A DNA stretch of 64,000 nucleotides from Kocuria rosea (GTDB lineage: Bacteria; Actinomycetota; Actinomycetes; Actinomycetales; Micrococcaceae): assembly GCF_023715525.1 (NCBI RefSeq), contig NZ_JAMBOG010000013.1, forward strand, positions 1 to 64,000, given 5' to 3'. The notes under the pieces are model-generated. The model saw nothing but the letters and a program-made list of their open reading frames with translations. It ran no database searches and was not told where the DNA came from. The translations under genes were made by a program, and so were the position numbers. How positions within the stretch are numbered: the stretch's first letter is position 1; each line of letters begins with the position of its first letter. Positions 55,245 through 63,542 of this stretch are shown here, in pieces.

Positions 55245-56227
55245 ACCTGTTCGAAATGATCCTCTTCCCCTTCAGGTGGGTCGTCTCCGCCGTGCTGTGG
55301 GTGTTCCACGAGCTGCTCACGGCCGTCGGGATGGACCCGGCCGCGGGCATCACCTGGGTGCTCTCGATCGTGGGCCTGACCCTGGTCATGCGCACGCTGA
55401 CCATCCCGCTGTTCCTCAAGCAGATCAAGTCCATGCGCGGCATGCAGGAGCTGCAGCCGGAGATGGCGAAGCTGCAGGCCAAGTACAAGGGCAAGAAGGA
55501 CCAGCTCTCCCGCCAGGCCATGGCGCAGGAGCAGATGGAGCTGTACAAGAAGCACGGCTCCAACCCGTTCTCCGCGTGCCTGCCGATCCTCGTGCAGATG
55601 CCGATCTTCTTCGGCCTGTTCCAGGTGCTCAACGGCGTCCCCCAGGCCGCCGCCGCCGGCGAGACGATCCACGTGCTGGACGCCTCCCGCGTGCAGTCCT
55701 TCAACGAGGCCACCTTCTTCGGCGCGCCCCTGTTCTCCACCCTGCTCAACCCCGGCAACGGCAACCACGTGGCCACGATCGTCCTGGCCCTCGTGATGAT
55801 CGTCGCGATGTCCGCCACGCAGTTCATCACCCAGAAGCAGCTGACGTCCAAGAACATGAGCGAGACTGCCAAGGCCTCCCCCATGTACCGCCAGCAGCAG
55901 ATGATGCTCTACCTGTTCCCGCTCGTCTTCGCGATCGGCGGCATCAACTTCCCCATCGGCGTCCTCATCTACTGGACCGTCTCCAACGTGTGGTCCATGG
56001 GCCAGCAGTGGTGGGTCATCCGCAACAACCCCACCCCCGGCTCCCAGGCCGAGCAGGAGCTCAACGACCGCCGCGCGGCCAAGGGGCTTCCCCCGCTGGG
56101 CAAGACCAAGGAGGAGCACGAGGCCGAGCTGGAGGAGCAGCGCGCCCGCGCGGCCGCCGGCCAGCGGCAGCAGCCCGTCGGCAAGAAGCGCCAGAAGCAG
56201 CAGGCGAAGAAGAAGCAGACGCGGTGA
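55241..56227 (+). CDS. yidC: membrane protein insertase YidC
   Basis: A 328-residue insertase of the Gram-positive type without the large periplasmic domain. Five to six helices are seen; the first cytosolic loop carries the charged coiled region MQELQPEMAKLQAKYKGKKDQLSRQ, and SNPFSACLPILVQMPIFFGLFQVL and YLFPLVFAIGGINFPIGVLIYW are family signatures. No lipobox cysteine is at the N-terminus. A basic tail rich in K, R and Q (about 50 residues) should bind ribosomes. The ATG overlaps the yidD stop. Confidence 0.96.
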   Translation: MNLFEMILFPFRWVVSAVLWVFHELLTAVGMDPAAGITWVLSIVGLTLVMRTLTIPLFLKQIKSMRGMQELQPEMAKLQAKYKGKKDQLSRQAMAQEQMELYKKHGSNPFSACLPILVQMPIFFGLFQVLNGVPQAAAAGETIHVLDASRVQSFNEATFFGAPLFSTLLNPGNGNHVATIVLALVMIVAMSATQFITQKQLTSKNMSETAKASPMYRQQQMMLYLFPLVFAIGGINFPIGVLIYWTVSNVWSMGQQWWVIRNNPTPGSQAEQELNDRRAAKGLPPLGKTKEEHEAELEEQRARAAAGQRQQPVGKKRQKQQAKKKQTR

Positions 56228-56315
56228 TCCCCGCCGGGTCCCCCGGTTCGACCCCCTCCCCCGCCCGTGGCCGGTCCCACCCTGCCACGGGCCCGCACCG
56301 CCCCCAGGAGACGAC

Positions 56316-56912
56316 ATGACCGACATCCGGCAGACCACGCAGGACGCCGACGAGGCCCAGCCGCTCGAGCCCCGGGCGACGGACACGCAGGGCCCGGCCG
56401 ACGACGGCACGACGGCCGCCGTGGCCGCCCCGGCCCTCGACGCCCTCGAGGAAGAGGGCGAGGTCGCCGCCGACTACCTCGAGGAGCTGCTGGACACGGC
56501 GGACCTCGACGGGGACATCGACATCGAGGTGCGGGACGGCCGGACCTACCTCTCCGTCGTGGCCGAGGGCGACGACAGCGAGGGACTCTCCGTGCTGGTC
56601 GGGGAGGACGGCGAGGTCCTGGAGGCGCTCCAGGAGCTCGTGCGCCTGTCCGTGCTTGCGGCCACGGGCCGCCGCTCCCGGCTGGTGCTGGACGTCGGGG
56701 GCTACCGCGAGCGGCGCTCCTCCGCCCTGCGCGAGATGGCCCTCGCGGCCGTGCGCGAGGCCCGGGAGACCGGCGGGCGCGTGCACCTCGACCCGCTCTC
56801 CGCCTACGAGCGCAAGATCGTCCACGACGTCGTCGCGGACGAGGGCCTCCTCAGCGAGTCCGAGGGCGACGGCGCGGCACGGCACATCGTCGTGTCCGTC
56901 CAGGAGGGCTGA
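56316..56912 (+). CDS. Jag/KhpB family RNA-binding protein
   Basis: A 198-residue protein. After an acidic stretch of about 55 residues comes a KH-like domain (DIDIEVRDGRTYLSVVAEGDD... LVGEDGEVLEALQELVRL), then an R3H domain with the signature region VHLDPLSAYERKIVHDVVAD. Jag/KhpB proteins bind RNA and in other bacteria affect cell division and envelope growth. The product is one of the constant yidC neighbours. The stop overlaps the rsmG ATG by one base (TGATG). Confidence 0.92.
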   Translation: MTDIRQTTQDADEAQPLEPRATDTQGPADDGTTAAVAAPALDALEEEGEVAADYLEELLDTADLDGDIDIEVRDGRTYLSVVAEGDDSEGLSVLVGEDGEVLEALQELVRLSVLAATGRRSRLVLDVGGYRERRSSALREMALAAVREARETGGRVHLDPLSAYERKIVHDVVADEGLLSESEGDGAARHIVVSVQEG

Positions 56913-57583
56913 TGAGCGCGCCCGAGCGACCCGCTCCCGCCCCGCAGGAGGCCCCTCTCCCCGACGCCCGGGAACGGGCGGCCGCCGAGCAGCTCTTCGG
57001 CGAGCGGCTCGGGCTGGCCGAGCGCTACGTGGCGCACCTGGCCTCGTCGGGCATCGTGCGGGGACTCATCGGGCCCCGTGAGGTCCCCCGGCTGTGGAGC
57101 CGTCACGTGCTCAACTGCGCCGTCGTGGAGGAGCTCGTTCCCCAGGACGCGCGCGTGGCCGACGTCGGCTCCGGCGCCGGCCTGCCCGGCCTGTGCCTGG
57201 CCCTGGCGCGCCCGGACCTGCACCTGACGCTCATCGAGCCCCTGGAGCGCCGGGTGCAGTGGCTCGAGGAGGTCGTGGCCGACCTCGGCCTGACCAACGT
57301 GCGCGTGCTCCGTGCCCGCGCCGAGCAGGCCGGGACCGAGGTCGACGACGTCGACGTCGTCACGGCCCGCGCGGTGTCGGCGCTCGTGGGACTGCTGGAC
57401 ATCACCCTGCCCCTGCTCCGCGGCCGCGGCGAGCTGCTGGCCCTCAAGGGGCGCTCCGCGGCCGAGGAGGTCGAGAAGGCGGGCAAGAAGCTCCACCGCT
57501 ACGGCGCCCGGTCGACCGAGGTCCTCACCGCGGGCGCGGACCTGCTCGCGGAACCGACCACGGTGGTCCGCGTCCGGCTGTGA
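56912..57583 (+). CDS. rsmG: 16S rRNA (guanine-N7) methyltransferase RsmG
   Basis: A 223-residue methyltransferase that modifies G527 of 16S rRNA using S-adenosylmethionine. The SAM motif VADVGSGAGLPGLCLALARP, the LIEPLERRVQWLEEV strand and the later VTARAVSALVGLLDITLPLLR are typical GidB/RsmG features. Length is normal. Overlap with jag suggests coupling. The gap of more than 300 bases to parA holds a possible separate promoter. Confidence 0.96.
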   Translation: MSAPERPAPAPQEAPLPDARERAAAEQLFGERLGLAERYVAHLASSGIVRGLIGPREVPRLWSRHVLNCAVVEELVPQDARVADVGSGAGLPGLCLALARPDLHLTLIEPLERRVQWLEEVVADLGLTNVRVLRARAEQAGTEVDDVDVVTARAVSALVGLLDITLPLLRGRGELLALKGRSAAEEVEKAGKKLHRYGARSTEVLTAGADLLAEPTTVVRVRL

Positions 57584-57920
57584 GGACCGCCCCGGCAGGT
57601 GTCACCCCGGTCAGGGGCGGCGGTAGGCTGGGACGAGTGTGCCACGGACATCCTCCGGCCCCGTACCGGGGCGCGGGCGGGGAGCCGGCACGGCCCCGGC
57701 ACCTCTCCCCCGCGGAGGGCGTGCCCCCGACGGAGCGAGTTCGAGAAGAACCGGGAAGGTGCGCAGTCAGATGCCGAGCGACGACGGCGCGGAGGCCCGC
57801 CAGGGCTTCGACATGGGGTTTCCTCCGGATCCCGTGGCTCAACCGATGAAGGTTGTGCCGGATCGGGGAACTCGTGTTTCACGTGAAACGGACGCACCGC
57901 CGTCCGGGAGGACGACAACG
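57584..57920. other. rsmG-parA gap
   Basis: No other gene is supported. TAGGCT at 57624-57629 could be a -10, giving a long leader that contains the parS site. If parA starts at the alternative ATG 57771, the last 150 bases would be coding. Both readings keep the parS at 57875. Confidence 0.5.
57875..57890. promoter_or_regulatory. parS site at the 5' end of parA
   Basis: TGTTTCACGTGAAACG matches the parS consensus at 15 of 16 positions, the best match in the window. It lies 31 bases before the chosen parA start. In the alternative longer frame it codes for VSRET. Confidence 0.88.
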
Positions 57921-58805
57921 ATGGTGGAGGACACGCCACTGGGGAGGAAGCTCGTGGAAGAGACCAGGCGACGCGCCAGGCTGAAGAAGGTCCAGCTGGA
58001 GAAGCCCGCGGCGACGCGGGTCTTCACCATCAGCAACCAGAAGGGCGGCGTCGGAAAGACCAGCACCTCGGTGAACCTCGCCGTGGCGCTGGCCCGCCAG
58101 GGGCAGAACGTCCTGGTGATCGACAACGACCCGCAGGGCAACGCCTCCACCGCCCTCGGCATCGAGCACAGCTCGGACGTGGACAGCACCTATGACGTGC
58201 TCATCGACGAGATGCCGATCGCGGACGCCGTGAAGCAGTCCTCGGAGGCGGAGAACCTGTGGGTCGTGCCCGCCACGATCGACCTGGCCGGCGCGGAGAT
58301 CGAGCTCGTCTCCATGGTGGCCCGGGAGCACCGGCTGCGGCGGGCGCTCGAGGCCTACGCACGCCGGCGTGAGGAGGACGGGCTCGAGCGCCTCGACTAC
58401 GTCTTCATCGACTGCCCGCCCAGCCTGGGGCTGCTGACCCTCAACGCCTTCGTGGCCGCGACCGAGGTGCTCATCCCCATCCAGTGCGAGTACTACGCGC
58501 TCGAGGGCCTGAGCCAGCTGCTGAAGAACATCGAGATGATCCAAAAGCACCTGAACCCCGAGCTGAAGGTCTCCACGATCCTGCTCACGATGTACGACGG
58601 GCGCACCAACCTCGCGTCCCAGGTGGCCGAGGAGGTGCGGACCCACTTCCCCCACGAGGTGCTGGAGACGGTGATCCCCCGCTCGGTGCGCATCTCGGAG
58701 GCACCCAGCTACCAGCAGAGTGTCATCAGCTACGACCCGAGCTCGACGGGAGCCCTCTCCTACCTGGAGGCCGCCGCGGAGATCGCCCAGCGCGCCGGGC
58801 GCTGA
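57921..58805 (+). CDS. parA: chromosome partitioning protein ParA
   Basis: A 294-residue Walker-type ATPase that moves ParB-bound origins. The deviant Walker A KGGVGKTSTSVNLAVAL, IDNDPQGNAST, YVFIDCPPSLG and the C-terminal RISEAPSYQQSVISYDP are all present. The ATG at 57921 follows GGGAGG by nine bases and starts MVEDTPLGRKL, the conserved beginning of the folded part in actinobacteria. An upstream ATG at 57771 would add 50 variable residues and put the parS site inside the gene, as annotated in some relatives. A hairpin follows the stop, and parB has its own promoter element. Confidence 0.94.
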   Translation: MVEDTPLGRKLVEETRRRARLKKVQLEKPAATRVFTISNQKGGVGKTSTSVNLAVALARQGQNVLVIDNDPQGNASTALGIEHSSDVDSTYDVLIDEMPIADAVKQSSEAENLWVVPATIDLAGAEIELVSMVAREHRLRRALEAYARRREEDGLERLDYVFIDCPPSLGLLTLNAFVAATEVLIPIQCEYYALEGLSQLLKNIEMIQKHLNPELKVSTILLTMYDGRTNLASQVAEEVRTHFPHEVLETVIPRSVRISEAPSYQQSVISYDPSSTGALSYLEAAAEIAQRAGR

Positions 58806-58826
58806 CTCTCCCCTCCCGCCGTCCCT

Positions 58827-58857
58827 GGACGCCCGCCTCCCCCGGAGGCGGGCGTCC
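58827..58857 (+). terminator. terminator hairpin after parA
   Basis: A perfect 14-base-pair stem (58827-58840 with 58844-58857) with a 3-base loop lies 21 bases after the parA stop, so parB is probably transcribed at least partly on its own. Confidence 0.72.
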
Positions 58858-58934
58858 GTCGTCCCGCTCCCCCGTGGTGCGCCGACCTGCCGGGACGGTC
58901 CCGGGGCGCGGTCTCCGGCGTGCAGGTGCTCCGT

Positions 58935-58940
58935 TAGAAT
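58935..58940 (+). promoter_or_regulatory. parB -10 element
   Basis: TAGAAT lies 33 bases before the parB GTG and downstream of the parA terminator. No good -35 is seen at the right distance. Confidence 0.45.
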
Positions 58941-58973
58941 TGGTCGGATTGCCGCAGCACGGAAAGGAACATC

Positions 58974-60482
58974 GTGAGCGAACGACGACGTGGACTCGGC
59001 CGAGGTCTCGGCGCCCTGATCCCCAGCACTCCCCCGGCCGCGCAGGAGACCACCACTGCACCGGATCGGTCCGGGACGCCTGCGGCGCCCGCTGCCGGAC
59101 CGGACGGCGCCGACCGCCGGGGCGCGACGGCCGGTCCCGTTCCACGTGAAACATCGCCCGTGGCCGCACCGCAAAAGGATTCCGCCGCCCCCGCCCCGGT
59201 GGGCGCGGAGCACGGTGCGGCGGCACGCTCCTCGGACGCCGGGCCCAGGCGACCCGCCGGTCCGGCCGCGCGCCCGAAGGCAATCAAGTCGCGGATGGAC
59301 ATGGGTGAGGCGCTGCGCAACACCACCCTGGTCAGCCGCCCGTCAGACATGTTCTTCCTCCCGTCCGTACCGGACCCGGACACCGGCCAACAGGACTCCA
59401 CCGGCCCCGATGTTCCACGGGAAACGGAGGCTCCGACCTCTCCGGAGCCGGCCGGGACTCCGACGGCACCGACGGGGCCCGCCGCCGCAGCCCGCCCGGA
59501 CCGTGCCGCCCCCGCTCCATCGACGACCGACTCGCCAACGGCCGAATCGGCGACGCCCGCCGTCGCTCCACCGGCCGATCCTCCGGCCCCCGCCGCGGCG
59601 GAACCCTCCGCCGAAGCGGTTTCACGTGAAACGACGACGGGCACCAGGAGCCTGGCCACGGTGCCCGGGGCGACGTTCGCCGAGCTGCCGGTCGCCTCCA
59701 TCCACCCCAACCGGAAGCAGCCCCGTCAGGTCTTCGACGAGGAGGAGCTGGCCGAGCTGGCGTACTCGATCGGCGAGCTCGGCGTGCTCCAGCCGATCGT
59801 CGTGCGCTCCAGCCGGGAGGGCGGGGACAAGCAGTACGAGCTGGTCATGGGGGAGCGGCGGTGGCGGGCCACCCAGCGGGCCGGTCTGGCCACGATCCCC
59901 GCCATCGTCCGGGAGACGTCCGACGACGACCTGCTGCGCGACGCCCTGCTCGAGAACCTGCACCGCAGCCAGCTGAACCCTCTCGAGGAGGCCGCGGCCT
60001 ACCAGCAGCTGCTGGAGGAGTTCGGCGCCACGCAGGAGGAGCTGGCGCGGCGGATCGGGCGCTCCCGTCCGCAGATCAGCAACACCATCCGCCTGCTGAA
60101 GCTCCCCCCGCTGGTCCAGCGCCGCGTGGCGGCCGGTGTTCTCTCGGCGGGCCACGCCCGTGCGCTGCTCGCCCTGGCGGATCCCGCGGAGATGGAACGG
60201 CTCGCGCAGCGGATCGTCGCGGAGGGGCTGTCGGTGCGGGCGACGGAGGAGGCGGTGGCGCTGTTCGACCGGTCGAAGAAGGCCCCCGAGCGCGTGCCGG
60301 CGGCCGCGCCGCGGCACCAGGAGCGGCTGGACTACATCGCCGAGGCCTTCGCCGACCGGCTGGACACGAGCGTGAAGATCGCGCTGGGGGCGCGGAAGGG
60401 ACGGATGACCATCGAGTTCGCCTCCGTCGAGGACCTGAACCGCATCATCGAGGTGCTCGACCCCGGGATGGACCGGTCCTAG
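58974..60482 (+). CDS. parB: chromosome partitioning protein ParB, long linker form
   Basis: A 502-residue CTP-dependent parS-binding clamp, clearly longer than the usual 320-380. The conserved start [15 protein letters not shown] is followed by about 200 alanine/proline-rich, surely disordered residues, and then the folded part: [24 protein letters not shown], the CTP-site [27 protein letters not shown], the [22 protein letters not shown] and the C-terminal dimer domain. The linker contains three parS-like sites, coding for VPRETS (residue 56), VPRETE (147) and VSRETT (216). Start is GTG 58974 with GGAAAGGAA upstream. A terminator with a parS site follows. Confidence 0.96.
   Translation: MSERRRGLGRGLGALIPSTPPAAQETTTAPDRSGTPAAPAAGPDGADRRGATAGPVPRETSPVAAPQKDSAAPAPVGAEHGAAARSSDAGPRRPAGPAARPKAIKSRMDMGEALRNTTLVSRPSDMFFLPSVPDPDTGQQDSTGPDVPRETEAPTSPEPAGTPTAPTGPAAAARPDRAAPAPSTTDSPTAESATPAVAPPADPPAPAAAEPSAEAVSRETTTGTRSLATVPGATFAELPVASIHPNRKQPRQVFDEEELAELAYSIGELGVLQPIVVRSSREGGDKQYELVMGERRWRATQRAGLATIPAIVRETSDDDLLRDALLENLHRSQLNPLEEAAAYQQLLEEFGATQEELARRIGRSRPQISNTIRLLKLPPLVQRRVAAGVLSAGHARALLALADPAEMERLAQRIVAEGLSVRATEEAVALFDRSKKAPERVPAAAPRHQERLDYIAEAFADRLDTSVKIALGARKGRMTIEFASVEDLNRIIEVLDPGMDRS
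59138..59153. promoter_or_regulatory. parS-like site inside parB (1)
   Basis: CGTTCCACGTGAAACA differs from TGTTNCACGTGAAACA only at the first base and keeps the CACGTG core. Confidence 0.75.
59411..59426. promoter_or_regulatory. degenerate parS-like site inside parB (2)
   Basis: TGTTCCACGGGAAACG has the central CACGTG changed to CACGGG and one end mismatch, so it is probably weak or decayed. Confidence 0.4.
59618..59633. promoter_or_regulatory. parS-like site inside parB (3)
   Basis: GGTTTCACGTGAAACG differs from the consensus only at its two outermost bases; the 14-base core GTTTCACGTGAAAC is perfect. Confidence 0.82.
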
Positions 60483-60495
60483 CCGACGACGGCCC

Positions 60496-60543
60496 CACGG
60501 AGAAGCCCCGGTGTTCCACGTGGAACACCGGGGCTTCTCCGTG
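60496..60543. terminator. 48-base palindrome with a parS site at its tip, after parB
   Basis: Bases 60496-60519 and 60520-60543 are perfect reverse complements, starting 14 bases after the parB stop and before the convergent cwlM stop. The centre (60512-60527) is TGTTCCACGTGGAACA, a symmetric parS-like site with one mismatch to TGTTNCACGTGAAACA. As RNA it forms a strong terminator-type hairpin for both genes; as DNA it may bind ParB. Confidence 0.8.
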
Positions 60544-60578
60544 AGGCCGTCGCGGCGGCGGCGGGGACGGGCGAGGCC

Positions 60579-61835
60579 TCAGAGGCCGTTGTACTCCGCG
60601 AGGTCGCCGAGGCGCATCGTGCCCGTGGGGACGTCCTGGTCGGCCAGTAGGAACATCCGCTGGAGCCCGAAGACGAGGGCCTCCGCCAGGTGGTTGCGGT
60701 GCTCGGCGTCGGCCAGTGCCGCGCGGTCCACCGGGCTGGAGAGATAGCCCAAATCCAGCCACACCGTGGGGGCGCCCAGGGACCGGAGCAGCTCCCACTG
60801 CCGCGGGTGCGCCCCGAGGTCGAGCGCCCCCGTCCGCGCGACCATCTCCTTGAGGACGAGGACGGCCGCACGCTCGCCGATGGGGGAGTAGACCTCCGAG
60901 CCGTCCTGCTCGCCCCAGTAGTAGGCGGCGACGCCGGAGGCCGCGGGCGAGCGGTTCCAGTCGCAGTGCAGCGACAGCACGACCGCCTCGGGGTGCTCGT
61001 CCGTGACCACCCGGGCCGAGGCCACAGCGCGCACCGGGTGGCCCCGGCGGTCGCGGAACTCGCGGCCGGAGGACACGACGGCCGGGTCGGCGCCGATCTC
61101 GTGGAGCAGCTCCCAGGCCCGCACCGCCACGTCGCACGTGATCTCGTCGGCGCGGTCCACGAAGTCCCCGGGGGCCGAGGCCGCAGGCTGCTGGCCGGAG
61201 GAGCGCGAGGGCACCAGCACCACGGGGCGCCCGCGCAGCGCGGAGCTCGCGCGCTCGAGCCGGTGGTAGTCCCGCAGGGAGAAGGCCTTGGAGGAGGTGA
61301 TGTTCTTGTTGATCCGGGCCAGCGCCGCGATCGTCTCGCGGTCCACGACCCCGGTGGCCGGCAGACCGAGGCTCTGCTGCAGCTCCGTGACGGCGTAGTG
61401 GGTGCTCTTGGCGAACGCGCCGTTGAGGTGACCGTAGTAGAAGCCCAACCGGGAGAGGTTGTGCTGCAGCATGGTGACGTCGTCACCGCGGAGGGGCTGG
61501 TCCCCGTCCAGGAAGAGGGGGCGGTCCCCCAGGGCGTACTGCGCCTCGTTGAGCGCGCGCTCCGTCTCGGGGCCCACGAGCCCGTCGACGATCAGCCCCC
61601 GCTCCTGCTGGAAGGCGCGCACGGCCGCGTCGACGTGGTCGTCGAAGTAGGAGGGGTTGTTGACGTCCTGTGGTGCCAGGTACGCCACGGTGACCCCCGC
61701 GCGGAGCAGGCGCTCCCGCAGGCTGGTCACGCGCCGGCTCGTCATGGTCCGGCGCAGCATCGGTTCGGTGTCGTCGAGGTTCACGGAAGTCCCACGGGTC
61801 GTCGGGTCGTCGGGGGTGGTGCGCGAACGGCTCAT
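60579..61835 (-). CDS. CwlM-like amidase-fold protein with peptidoglycan-binding domains
   Basis: A 418-residue cytosolic protein (no signal peptide). Two PG_binding_1-like repeats (about residues 35-100 and 108-175) precede an N-acetylmuramoyl-L-alanine amidase_3 fold. The active site is altered: the usual DPGHGG reads VPSRSSG, losing the first zinc histidine, and the catalytic E of LELGFLS is D in LDLGYLS; the second histidine in LSLHCDW is kept. This fits CwlM, which in mycobacteria acts as a PknB-controlled activator of MurA rather than an enzyme, and the gene lies at the same place beside trxA and parB. The start ATG at 61833-61835 is inside a strong hairpin. Confidence 0.87.
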   Translation of the reverse strand: MSRSRTTPDDPTTRGTSVNLDDTEPMLRRTMTSRRVTSLRERLLRAGVTVAYLAPQDVNNPSYFDDHVDAAVRAFQQERGLIVDGLVGPETERALNEAQYALGDRPLFLDGDQPLRGDDVTMLQHNLSRLGFYYGHLNGAFAKSTHYAVTELQQSLGLPATGVVDRETIAALARINKNITSSKAFSLRDYHRLERASSALRGRPVVLVPSRSSGQQPAASAPGDFVDRADEITCDVAVRAWELLHEIGADPAVVSSGREFRDRRGHPVRAVASARVVTDEHPEAVVLSLHCDWNRSPAASGVAAYYWGEQDGSEVYSPIGERAAVLVLKEMVARTGALDLGAHPRQWELLRSLGAPTVWLDLGYLSSPVDRAALADAEHRNHLAEALVFGLQRMFLLADQDVPTGTMRLGDLAEYNGL

Positions 61836-61872
61836 CCGTCCCCTCCCGGCGGGGGAGGGGACGGATGAGCCG
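61828..61872 (-). promoter_or_regulatory. hairpin covering the cwlM start and ribosome site
   Basis: A perfect 20-base-pair stem (61828-61847 with 61853-61872) with a 5-base loop lies 27 bases after the trxA stop. On the minus strand its 3' arm contains the GGGAGGGG ribosome site and the cwlM ATG. It may end trxA transcripts, block cwlM translation, or both. Confidence 0.65.
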
Positions 61873-61899
61873 GACGTGGAGGGGATGTCGGGGACCCGA

Positions 61900-62235
61900 T
61901 CAGTTCCCGGGGGTGAGGTAGTCGGCGAACTCGCGCTCCAGGGCGCTCTTGGGCTTGGCGCCGATGGCCTTGCGGACCACCTCGCCGTCGGCGAAGAGGT
62001 AGATCGCGGGGATGGAGGTGATGCCGTACTGGGAGGCGACGGCCGGGTTCTCGTCCACGTTGAGCTTCACGACCTCGACGGCGTCCGCGTGCTCCGCGGC
62101 GATGGCGTCCAGCACCGGGCCGACCATCCGGCAGGGGCCGCACCACTCGGCCCAGAAGTCCACGATGACGGGCTTGCTGGACTCGAGGACCTCGGTCCGG
62201 AAGTCGGCGTCGGTGACGTTCTTGGCAGCACTCAT
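61900..62235 (-). CDS. trxA: thioredoxin
   Basis: A 111-residue classical thioredoxin, the general disulfide reductant. The active site WAEWCGPCRMV, the cis-proline stretch GITSIPAIYLF and the length are standard. The ATG at 62233-62235 has GGAG six bases upstream. It follows trxB by about 150 bases in the same direction, and trxB regenerates it with NADPH. Confidence 0.97.
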   Translation of the reverse strand: MSAAKNVTDADFRTEVLESSKPVIVDFWAEWCGPCRMVGPVLDAIAAEHADAVEVVKLNVDENPAVASQYGITSIPAIYLFADGEVVRKAIGAKPKSALEREFADYLTPGN

Positions 62236-62383
62236 GATGTCTCCTTGTCCGGGCGTCCGGCACGCACAGCGCGTGCCCGACGCCCACGGGTGGCTCGCCG
62301 AGCGACTCGGACGAGCGGGCGGATCGTGTTCGATTATGACCCATGCGGTGGCGGGACAGGGCCCGCGCCCGCACCGGCCGGGC

Positions 62384-63415
62384 TCAGCTGTGCAGCACCG
62401 AGCGGCTGTGGAGGGCCGCCAGGTAGTGCTCAACGTCGACGGCCGCGACGCAGCCCGAGCCGGCGGCGGTGATCGCCTGCCGGTAGGTGGCGTCCACGAC
62501 GTCGCCGGCCGCGAAGACCCCGGCCAGGCTGGTGGTGGAGCTGCGGCCGTCCACGGCGATCGTGCCGTCCACGGTGAGCTCCAGCTGGTCCTTGACCAGG
62601 TCCGTGCGGGGATCCGAGCCGATCGCCACGAACAGGCCCGTCACCGGCAGCTCGGAGGTCTCCTTGGTCTGGGTGTCGCGCAGGGCGAGGGACTCGACCT
62701 TGTCCGCCCCGTTGATGCCCACGACCTCGGTGTTCCACAGCACGTTGATCTTCGGGTCGTCGAAGGCACGCTGCTGCATGATCTCCGAGGCGCGGAAGCT
62801 GTCGCGGCGGTGGATGATCGTGACCTTGGCGGCGAACTTGGTGAGGAAGGTGGCCTCCTCCAGGGCGGAGTCGCCGCCGCCGACCACGGCGATGTGCTGC
62901 TCCTTGAAGAAGAAGCCGTCGCACGTGGCGCACCAGCTGACCCCGTGGCCGGAGAGCCGCTTCTCGTCCGGCAGCCCGAGCTCGCGGTAGGCGGAGCCGG
63001 TCGCGATGATCACGGCGTGGGCGCGGTGGACGGAGCCGTCCTCGAGGGTCACGGTCTTGATCTCGCCCTCGAGCTCGACGGCGACGACGTCCTCGTAGCG
63101 GATGTCGGCCCCGAAGCGCTCGGCCTGCTGCTGCATGCTGGACATGAGCTCCGGGCCCATGATGCCGTCGACGAACCCGGGGTAGTTCTCGACCTCGGTC
63201 GTGTTCATGAGCTCGCCACCGGCCGTCACGGACCCGGCGAAGACGATCGGCCGCAGGTTGGCGCGCGCGGTGTAGATCGCGGCGGTGTACCCGGCGGGGC
63301 CGGAGCCGACGACGATGACCTCGTGGACGGTCCCGTCCTCCGCGGTGACCGTCGGCTCGTCGTTCTTGGGAGCGAGGTCCAGGGCGTTGATGACGGGACC
63401 GAAGTCGGGGCTCAC
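62384..63415 (-). CDS. trxB: thioredoxin-disulfide reductase
   Basis: A 343-residue flavoprotein that passes electrons from NADPH to thioredoxin. The FAD motif [17 protein letters not shown], the redox pair in [10 protein letters not shown], the NADPH motif [12 protein letters not shown] and the end [23 protein letters not shown] are complete. About 28 residues precede the FAD domain, a little longer than usual. The start is GTG at 63413-63415. It pairs with trxA downstream. Confidence 0.97.
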   Translation of the reverse strand: MSPDFGPVINALDLAPKNDEPTVTAEDGTVHEVIVVGSGPAGYTAAIYTARANLRPIVFAGSVTAGGELMNTTEVENYPGFVDGIMGPELMSSMQQQAERFGADIRYEDVVAVELEGEIKTVTLEDGSVHRAHAVIIATGSAYRELGLPDEKRLSGHGVSWCATCDGFFFKEQHIAVVGGGDSALEEATFLTKFAAKVTIIHRRDSFRASEIMQQRAFDDPKINVLWNTEVVGINGADKVESLALRDTQTKETSELPVTGLFVAIGSDPRTDLVKDQLELTVDGTIAVDGRSSTTSLAGVFAAGDVVDATYRQAITAAGSGCVAAVDVEHYLAALHSRSVLHS

Positions 63416-63542
63416 TGTTCTGCTGACCTTCCGTGAAGGGAGCGGCCGGACGCGCCGGCCGCGGGGACCACTGGCACAACGGGGCGCGCCCGGCGGATAT
63501 TCCGGGGACGGGCGCGCCCCGCGGCGCAGGGGAGCGGGGTGC

